This document shows, in pieces, positions 56,237-64,000 of a DNA stretch of 64,000 bases. Each line of letters opens with the position of its first letter. Positions within the stretch are counted from its first letter, which is position 1. Under the pieces are notes generated by a model, which was given only the letters and a program-made list of their open reading frames with translations, was not told the DNA's origin and did not search any database. This DNA is from Hygrocybe punicea (lineage: Eukaryota; Basidiomycota; Agaricomycetes; Agaricales; Hygrophoraceae). The translations under genes and the position numbers were made by a program. The stretch lies in the NCBI GenBank assembly GCA_963556145.1, contig OY744470.1, positions 1,860,001 to 1,924,000 on the forward strand, written 5' to 3'.

Positions 56237-56639
56237 TCAAAAATAAAATGTGATGTTCAGGTCAACAACCAATCCTGACACACCAAAATCCAGGGTCCAG
56301 GGGGAGTGTTGATGTAACCTGTCTCTTGCGGAACTATCCGCTCTCTCTGATTAGCCAATCAGAGGTTAGAAACGGCAAGAGAGGAAGGTGATTCTTCAGC
56401 CAATTGGTCTGCAGTTGTGACGCTGCCCCAGTCAACGGAGTGACTACCATTTGTTCTAGAGGTCAGCTGAAGATTGGTCCACTGAAGGGCACAATCCCAA
56501 CAGTTCAGACCAATTTTAAACTACTGACTACTAACTACCTATGGACCTATGGCTTTCTGGTCTGTGTCACAGGCACAGAACCCCGCCTAGCTCACCTTTG
56601 ACTGGTGATATGTATTGCACAAAAATGCTATCTACATTC

Positions 56640-57670
56640 CACTACCAAATAAGAGGGGGAACAGCAATAGGAAGGGCAGTTGAGAGTGGGGTGAAAGTTG
56701 GGGTTGGTGGTTATTGAAAGAGCCAGATACCCTGTCAAACATGAGGCTGCAGTGCCCCACCGCTATCGTGGGAATAATGTTTAAACTCCGCTTTTGGACC
56801 GGAATTAACCATTTATATTCTTGCTAAATCATCATTAAATAATAATTAATAAGTTCAATTAAATTAAATTAAATTAAATTAAATGTCAATATCATACAAA
56901 ATGAGCTACTACAGAGGGTACAGGCACAGTGTGGTGAGAGTGATGACAGGAGAGTGATGGGGGGTGGATGGGGGCCAAAGGAAGGGGCTGGAGGGGGGGA
57001 AAAGGAGGGAGGTGGAGGGGGTAGCCAGAACAGGCCAGGAAAGGAAGGGAAGCAGGGGTGGGGGTGGGGAATGGGTTGAGGGAGTGCAGGAGGGATGAAG
57101 GGAGGTAGAGATGGGCTGGATTGGGTGAGGGGAGGGCAGGGAGTGGGGGGTGAAGCCAGGCTGATCACTCCATGTCAATTCACCTCAAATACAGTCAATA
57201 AAACTGAACACTCACCTGCAGCAGCAGGGGGTGGGTGCACCACATCCCCTGCTGCCCTCAGAACCCTCCCTGGCGCTCAGAAGCAGCCGAATCGCGTCCA
57301 TGTTGATCTGGGTATTGATGGGGTTGTGAGTGAGGATTGAGGGCCAAATAAGAGCCAAAAACTTACCTGGTGGGGCTTGGTGGTTCATAGAGGGACATGG
57401 GAAAGTTGTGGGGCAGCAGGGGCAGCAGGAAGCCAGCAGGAGAGTCGGGGATGGAGGGGATGGGATGTTGATGAACAGAAGGTTTTGAGTTCAGCTGAGT
57501 GTGAACGCTCTGGCTGTGGATTTCGAACTGAGTCCGAATTTCAGCCACAACTCCGGACCACCTTCACTTTCCTGACATTCTGCAGGCTCACACACACCAC
57601 ATGGGGACTCCTTTTGGTGGGACAAAATGTTGCATATATAGTGTAGAATACGCATGTAATTTACCGAAAA
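56640..57670. other. 5' region of the autonomous Helitron
   Basis: Contains the G-rich single unit (about 56930-57160), AAATT repeats at 56860-56882 and the region shared with the non-autonomous copy (56880-57670 against 50083-51029). It is probably the promoter of RepHel on the minus strand. No other gene is seen. Confidence 0.5.
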
Positions 57671-58361
57671 TTCGCGTGCCCTATTCCAGCCGCGGCACCA
57701 CAAACAGTGCCCAATCTACCATAAATCCCCACCTGCCAGCTCAAATCCAACCGGACCCCCCCCAAAAAATTTACAGGGCCCCCCCACAACCCCTGCCATC
57801 CCCCACACCCAACTCTGCGGCCATCCGACCAACGTGTCACCCTCCCGACACCCCCCCACTCTGCCTGGGAACAAAACTTGAACTCAGCTTATTGGTCAGC
57901 ATTCGCCTAATTCGTCAGGTCACGCGTCCAAGCTCTTCTTAACTACAGATTCGACTCAAATCCGCCATAAGGGGGTAACTGCGTAATTGTCCAGCATGAT
58001 GAGTTGCTTCCACTAACGTCTAGAGTAATTAGATCAGTAAACTAAGAAAAACACGGTTCCGTTGTTCAACATTTCGTACAGCATCAAACCAGCCTTCGCG
58101 TTGTGAGGGGCAGCGGCGAAGCTAAAAAAGTACAAAACTTCTCGGGAGCAATGGGTGGGATCAAAATCAAAGGAGGTCGCGACGGAGAGTAAAACAGCTT
58201 TGAGGAATGGTAAAAAGGGATATGAGGAGACGAAATTCCATAGCAAACCATGTTTCCGCAACTGGGACAAATTGAAGAAGGAGTTCGCCTAGGTGGTGTC
58301 AAGATCAGGCAAGGAATGACAAAATGAACTTTCCATCGATTCAAATATGTTGCGAGGTGTA
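57671..58361. other. Right flank of the Helitron pair
   Basis: C-rich 57740-57850 stretch, then unremarkable sequence. Minus-strand frames at 58034-58344 show no domain. I see no gene. Confidence 0.35.
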
Positions 58362-59626
58362 TTAAAGAACCCAGGGCCTCATCACTGCCCAGGTAGTGTC
58401 CTCGGTGAACAGGTGGGGATTATCATAGTTGTTACTGCCTCTGGGGTTGGCAAGCCACGGGTTGGCAAGCCACAGCTCGGCAGCATAGTGGCGTAGGTAA
58501 CTGCCGGGATAATTATACGAGGACAGGCGTACGCCACCATTCACAAATTCTGCACGCTAAGTGGCATCGGCCTTGAAAAGATCTGTCTCACTGAACGCGT
58601 CTATGCGAACCCGGCCGTCCCGGTGTCGCAGATATTGACCTGGGTAATTGCATGTAGTAGCCATTCCCAGCCAGTCCTGGGACTATCTTCCAGGTGGAAT
58701 CGTGTTTAAGTAGGTCTGCGCTGGTTGGCGCCACCACCTCGGTAAAGCCCAGGCCGCAAGAGTGCCGTATGTATCGGTTGGTGGACCCAGGAGTGGTGAC
58801 CTGCAACGAAATATATTCATTCGTCGGTAGGACAGGCGCGGTGGGTGTAACTTGAGAATTGCCTTGCGGTATGTAGGCATTCACCGGCGGACTAGGCTGG
58901 ATAGGAGCAGTAGACGCAGCTTGAGTGTTACCCCGAGCAACCAAGCTAACAACAATAGAACCTCGCTGCTCGTTTGTATTGCCTCTGGGATCCACTAAGT
59001 TCAAGGTGACTTCTGCTTTCAGAGGTCAAAAGGTTGACGAGAATGATAGAAAGCATAACAAACCAGGCGAAGCTTTGTTCAATTGTAAAAGGCTACGAAC
59101 ATCAATTTGAGCCACTCCAAGACACGGATCGGATTGGGACAGGATTTTGATGTGGCCGAGGGTGCTCGAATGGTACACTCGAAGCGACAAGGTGGAAGAA
59201 AGACCCCCGGGAATCTGACTCGATTGGCAAGATGAAAAGCCATAGAATTCACTCACAACTCCTGGTTCCAAACTGGATTTCGGTTATTCTGACATATCAG
59301 AGTGTTTGCCAAGAAGTCGCCAAGTTGAACATGTACATAGGGCATGGGGACATGTCGAAGCCTGGTCGCGAGAGCTTACTAAAGTCGAGGTGGTATTAAG
59401 CCCCGTTGTCTCCGATAAGCCAATCGCCCTGATAACTGCTAAGCCATCGTCGGTTCAAGTGGCCCAACAATGACAATATACCATGCAAAGAGTAAAGGGC
59501 AGAATCTTGAGCCATATCTTTGAGGGGAGTTGTTGGACAAAACCGTTTTACTTGAAATCTTGTGAAAGAAATTCGTACACCTGCCAAAAAAGGAAGGTGT
59601 GCGAAATTTATGATACGTAGTGCCAT
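58362..59626 (-). pseudogene. C2 domain plus AbfB-like (CBM42) carbohydrate-binding protein, damaged
   Basis: It starts near ATG 59626 (MALRIINFAHLPFLA). The N-terminal half is C2-like (TLSLRVYHSSTLGHIKILSQ, LGVAQIDVRSLLQ, VTLNLVDPRGN, GSIVVSLVARG). The C-terminal half carries at least two AbfB-type repeats: TNRYIRHSCGLGF with a HDSTWKIVPGLAG segment, NYPGQYLRHRDGRVRIDAF and NYPGSYLRHYAAELWLANP. AbfB modules bind arabinofuranose side chains. No signal peptide is visible. A one-base frame change near 58650 and an in-frame TAG at 58557-58559 break the AbfB part, and a 15-bp tandem duplication (58444-58473) repeats WLANP. Either a decaying gene or unresolved introns. Confidence 0.6.
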
Positions 59627-60659
59627 TTTCGAATCAAGTGTGCTAAATCCAAGCGAAGATTTTAATTCCTCTCAAATTATTCAAATTATCTTTTCAACGG
59701 AGCCCTTGAAATAATGTCAATGAACTTGGCACCTGCAACAACTATTTTAACACCAGTTTCAATTTCTTTTGTACTATTTTCATTGAACTTCATCAGGAAA
59801 ACCTGATATTACTTATTCTTACTTAATGCGACTTAAATTATCTTGAAATTTAAATCAAGACAATTCAAGTATAACTGAATTAAGACACGCTGTCTTGGCC
59901 TAAGTAGGTACAGTTTATTGATCCTACCTTAATTTCATTTAGTTTCTGATCAAGACAAATTAAGACGACGAATCAATTGACCAAGATCCTGCATGGCTGG
60001 ATTAAGAATGGCTAAATCAAGACGGTAAAATTTACTAAGAGAAATCAAGACGTGAAAAATCAAGTGGCATAAAATGAATGAAATAGTACCGGCATAACAC
60101 AGAGACTCGGAGTTGCGAAAAGGACAGCAATAGGTGGAAACTTGAATGAGGAAAGGGCCCGCCGGGTATACTAGTAGGGCCCCACTGGCATAGCAACCGT
60201 GACGCCGGCAAGCTAGAAGGGAACGTCGGCGGCTGTGGACCTGTCAACTTTTGAAAGCCAGGGTGAAGATGATGTGAGCTCACATGTTTTTCGGGGCCTT
60301 GCCTTGTTTTCGGGCACAGTAGGAATTGCAAAGCACATAGTAGCCAGATGAAAGGTGTAGACGGGGCATAGTGGCATAGATTTTTCTCTTCCTCCAGAGG
60401 AAAGGCATGGGCGGTGGCGAGGGTCATAAAAAATGGTAATTGACGGTGGATAACACGAGAGCGGTGGCGGTGGAGATAACATTGCGCACAAAAAAAACTG
60501 TACATTATTGATCAAGAAATTACAACTTGAATTAAACGAAGGGCTTACATTCACCTATCCGACGTCCGAAGTATCTGAGATATCCATCAAATTAGCCCGA
60601 ATATCACCTTCGTCATTCTCATTATTGGTGGTCATCACAGTGGTCGGGGTGGTGTTGCG
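59627..60659. other. AT-rich intergenic region with AATYAAGAC repeats
   Basis: At least six plus-strand copies of AATCAAGAC/AATTAAGAC (or GATCAAGAC) occur between 59855 and 60055. No gene is supported; minus-strand frames at 60035-60554 lack domains. Confidence 0.45.
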
Positions 60660-62799
60660 TCAGCTGCCTAACTTGGCGTAATGCTGTGCCTTCGCAATGA
60701 TTTTCTCCATGGATCCCTCACGCAGGTTGCCATTAATCGAAATCAGGTATCTACGTGTTGCTGGTCCCCAGTTCGTTTCGCAGAACACGAGAGTCTTGTT
60801 CGATTCCTTTCTGGATTCCTTGTTGAGCGCCTTGGCGATTCCAGTTGCCAGTCCCTTGCCTTTTTTGATTACCTTCTCTTGTGCAAGTTGTTCAATTGTA
60901 ATGTAACCATCTGCCCACAACCTCAGGGCACGTTCAAACTGCAAATGTGGTTATCCCAAGACATGCATCAAATCATATGAAAATGCTTACCGCAGAGCAA
61001 GAAAGCGATAGAGCAATTTTTGGGTCCGTGCGATAACCCTTATCAAATGAAGGGATGTTGGTGCTACCCTCAGTCGCTGCGAAATGGGTAGCAAACACCT
61101 GCAAAATAAAATCGGAGCGGAATAAACCTCTGTATATCTGTTCAAAAACAACCGTGACTGGTGCCGTCATGTCTTAATTTTGATGTAGACAAACGTACCG
61201 AGGGGTCATCACCATTGGCGGTGGAATAAAGAAATCGGCAGTTCTCAAGCATTGATTCCGCAAATTCAACCCGGCTGTCATCAGTGTTGAATTCGTCACT
61301 GGCTTCCTCCGACTCGAAGAATGCATTGAGGATGGCGACGGCAGCAGAGCCGAAGCCCCCACGCCACTCGTAAATCCTTTGGAAAGCCTTGAACAAAAAA
61401 AAAATATGTAAGTCCAAATGGATACAATGGAAAGAATAGGTCACCGTGACAAAAACTGCATCGTTAATCTGTACAATATACGGTATTTTGTTTCCGTAAA
61501 CTATTTTCCAGATCTTTTGTAACGCCGCAGCTGCCTCACAGTCAACGATGGTCCAGGGGTCTCGAGAGCTTGCCAGGAATTCAATAAAAGTCGGCACGAA
61601 GCAGCGTCGCCAACGATTTCCTTCTTGGCACCCTTCAGGGAGGTCCTTGTTATGAAATTTCTGAAGTGCGCGATTAGCTGTGTCTGGCTTGTTTCGCTTG
61701 GAGGGGCATTCGTCGGGCTCATCGTGGGTTTTTACCATCCCCTGGAACAACTCGAGCTATCAGATACCGCAATTAAATTCATACTTACTGCACTTGTTAG
61801 CCGTTTATTACCCTTGATTGGACTGGATAGGGCCGCCTCGCGCTCGTTCTCTTCATCTGAATCATTCAATCCACCAAGTACATTGCCTTCGTTATCTTGG
61901 GCATCAAAAGTCATGACTTGATGCCGGTTACTGACAGCCTTGCTGGTGCCTGGGTTGTCCACATCATTACCTAATGATGTGGAGGAATACAGGGAAACCG
62001 GACGATTCGAAGAGAAGGTTTTTGATATGGTAGCTGAACGAGTGCTCGTAGTCGACTTAGAATTATTAGGGCGCGACTGAGCAACGACTCCTTTTGCCCA
62101 GTTTTTGACACCAGTAAGCTTGCTCTTAGAAGCCTGAGTAGTCGCGCTGAGGGTGAAGTAGAAAAGGGTCATTTGGTCAAGCTTGAGCATGAAAGATGAG
62201 TACACGTACACCGTGACATTTGTGTCCGTCAGTGACTCATCACCATCAGCCTGACCTCGCACACGTGCGAGGACTCCTGCTTCAACCCCCTTCTCGCATT
62301 GCTGGTCTCCTCTACTGGCTGGCTCCTTGCGCGCTGCATTGATCGTTGCCCTAACGTACACCTTCGGTTTCTTGTGAGGTGGCATTGGCTCAGTTTCCTC
62401 CCCGCTTTCACCACCAGCCCCCGGCCTTTGCTCAGGCTCGAAGTTTGACGGACTAGCAGCAGCCTGAGGCTCGTCTGCATCTGGTTCGGAGTCACCGTCG
62501 AAGTAGGGTATTTTCATGTGGGTACTGGTGCGTCGGAGAGGTTGTTTTCCAAGCTGGACAGGCGCCTCCTCGTCGGCGGCTAACCTGTCTTCAAGTGCAG
62601 CGATATGATCAAGCCCTTGCTGTTTTTGTAATTCTTTTTCCTCCTTGGCGGCTTTCTGCAGTGCTGCATCATGCTGCACCTCCTCTTTGGTATGTCGCTT
62701 GCGCTGTCCTTGAGTTTGAATAGCGCCTGGGTGTTTACCAGCATTTTCAGCGTGAGTCGACATACGCACTGAGTCTGGTGCTTTTTTCTTCAGTGCCAT
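60660..62799 (-). CDS. Agaricomycete-specific multi-exon gene of unknown function, divergent from Plavaka
   Basis: It starts at ATG 62799 with a charged, Lys/Glu-rich N-terminus (KRHTKEEVQHDAALQKAAKE) and a Ser-rich linker. The conserved C-terminal part is ALQKFHNKDLPEG, RWRRCFVPTFIEFLASSRDP, WTIVDCEAAAALQKIWKIVY, AFQRIYEWRGGFGSAAVAIL, VEFAESMLENCRFLY, RGLFRSDFILQVFATHFAAT and LVFCETNWGPATRRYLISIN, ending at TGA 60660-60662. About five short introns, some with GTAAGT or GTACGT donors. This layout recurs in mushroom genomes in many copies as I remember them; no biochemical role is known to me. It may belong to the neighbouring transposon. Confidence 0.65.
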
Positions 62800-62946
62800 C
62801 GTGGTTGGGACTTGGACGTGGTACGTTCTCTTGTTTTTTTGTGTGACAGTGGAATAGAGTTCAACAGTGCCACGTAGACGCGTTTTCTCTCAAGTCCATT
62901 CTCTCATGGTTACCTGGTCACTATTAGTCGTACCCAGGCTGCTTCA
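62800..62946. promoter_or_regulatory. Divergent promoter between the unknown gene and Plavaka
   Basis: Only 147 bp separate the two opposite starts, so they must share promoter sequence. A CTCTTGTTTTTTTGTG pyrimidine stretch is present; no TATA box is seen. Confidence 0.45.
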
Positions 62947-64000
62947 ATGCCTCGTGCTCCCAAAGCTCGGAGGGCTCATAATCCCCACTACTTTTCATGT
63001 CCAATTGCAAACTGCAGACGACATTTTCGTAAGAGAACCAGACTCACTAAGCACATCCAGTCACGCCACCATGACCATGAACTTGAACGCCATGAATATC
63101 CTCCCTCCCCTCAGCTGCCTTCACACACCAGTATCCATGAAGGAGATCGCATCTCTAGCCATCAGTCACCTCAATCATCTGACTGCACTGGTGTAGACGC
63201 CACACCACCCTGGGCTTCCATCGACAATGACTACCATATGCATGATGACGATGGGACTCGGAGTCCTCTTCGTGCATCCGATAATGAAAGTCTCAGCTCA
63301 TCCAGCGCTGATGGCTCCCCCAACGATTCGGATGCACCGCTGGGTGATAATAATCTGGTTGAAGACGACTCGGATCCACCTCCCATTAAAAGGGAGTACC
63401 ACCCTATTCTCAATGGTGAGCCCCATCCGACCGTTCAAGTTCGTCGTCAAACTAAGATCTTGCAGGGGTTCCGTGTGATCAGTTCGGCAATGATTTACCC
63501 CCAGGTACCCCACCGCAACCATGCCGATCAGACCCAAATGATCAAGACTGGACACCCTATGACAGCCGCTTAGAATTTGAGTTTGCAGACTTCATTTTTC
63601 GCCGCAACCAGATGTCCGCTGGTGATCTAGATACATTGCTGGATCTTTGGGCAGCTTCCTTACTCAAGCATCATGATCACCCCCCGTTCGCTGATCACAA
63701 GGATCTCCACGACACGATTGATGCCACTCCTCTGGGTGATGTCCCATGGCAAAGTTTCACCACGACCTATGGCGGTACCAAGCCAGAAGAAGCTCTGCCG
63801 TGGATGGATGCTGAATATACTGCGTGGTGGCGAGATCCCCTCACCATTGTGCGAAGCATGCTTGACAACCCTGACTTTGACGGGGAGATTGACTATGTAC
63901 CTGTTCACGAGTTTGATGCCAATGGAGAACGACGGTTCCTTCATTTTTTCACCGGTGATTGGGTGTGGAAACAATGCGTGAGATCATTGTGGCCGATTCA
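62947..64000 (+). CDS. Plavaka-type (CACTA-like) transposase, 5' part, runs off the window
   Basis: It starts at ATG 62947. An N-terminal C2H2 finger (CPIANCRRHFRKRTRLTKH to H63) is followed by a Ser/Asp-rich linker. The intron is 63416-63465 (donor GTGAGC, acceptor TTGCAG). Exon 2 gives VPCDQFGNDLPPGTPP, DWTPYDSRLEFEFADFIFRR, NQMSAGDLDTLLDLWAA, DTIDATPLGDVPWQSF and WMDAEYTAWWRDPLTIV, all typical of Plavaka transposases. Near 63975 the frame appears to slip by one base: EIIVADS can be read only in another phase. The DDE catalytic part lies beyond the window. Confidence 0.85.

Larger units (their letters stand above)
51030..57670 (-). mobile_element. Autonomous Helitron with intact Rep/helicase
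   Basis: The 5' end is TTTTCGGTAAATTACATGC (from 57670). The 3' end is hairpin ATCCCGTG-AAC-CACGGGAT (plus-strand reading, 51061-51079) and CTAG at 51030-51033, followed by T. There is no target-site duplication, as expected. It is 6.64 kb, encodes an uninterrupted 1430-codon Rep/helicase frame with upstream exons, and directly abuts the non-autonomous copy with no base between CTAG and TTTTCGG. Confidence 0.9.

Overview
The window reads as nuclear DNA of a mushroom-forming basidiomycete (Agaricomycetes). The evidence is many short (about 40-60 bp) GT-AG introns, a Plavaka (CACTA-like) transposase, Helitrons with Rep plus PIF1-type helicase, a fungal kinase fused to a PD-(D/E)XK-like domain, and a complete Argonaute. 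This assignment is inferred from gene families, not from a database search.

Positions 1-23.4 kb are almost entirely transposon-derived and strongly nested. A Gag/reverse-transcriptase pseudogene (174-2226) is split by a solo LTR. An old pogo-type transposase gene (pogo A, minus strand, 15571 down to about 4187) is cut into four pieces by three later insertions, each with its own target-site duplication: a short-LTR element (5293-7264), a 4.06 kb hAT-type element (7931-11990, 8-bp duplication) and a second pogo element (pogo B, 12049-15270, TA duplication). The hAT element has no recognisable transposase. It carries a 150-bp satellite array and a fragment of an ER-type Hsp70 (BiP/Kar2) gene, itself interrupted by a mariner-type MITE. 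Next comes a PIF1-like helicase gene fused to a C19-like cysteine peptidase domain (16076-18892, minus), broken by two TGA codons and a GC-rich insertion. 20.5-23.4 kb is repeat debris with no gene I can support.

23.4-48.9 kb is a compact host-gene block: SulP anion permease (minus), Ras-type GTPase (plus), mitochondrial carrier (minus), REX4-like exonuclease (minus), a single-pass membrane protein (minus), Cmc4-like twin-Cys protein (plus), an unrecognised basic/Ser-rich protein (plus), Argonaute (minus), a nuclease-like/kinase fusion gene with an in-frame TGA (plus), a soluble tandem ABC ATPase (minus), an uncharacterised locus and a small secreted ShKT-domain protein (minus). Several pairs are divergent and share promoters.

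49.0-57.7 kb holds two Helitrons head to tail with no gap. The right one (51030-57670) encodes an uninterrupted 1430-residue Rep/helicase frame; the left one (49037-51029) is a deletion derivative keeping only the termini. 58.3-59.6 kb is a damaged C2 plus AbfB-like (CBM42) gene. 59.6-60.6 kb is AT-rich with a repeated decamer. 60.66-64.0 kb holds a mushroom-specific multi-exon gene divergent from a Plavaka transposase that runs off the end. The host genes mostly act in transport, signalling and RNA processing; Argonaute may help silence the transposons, but the sequence does not show that.
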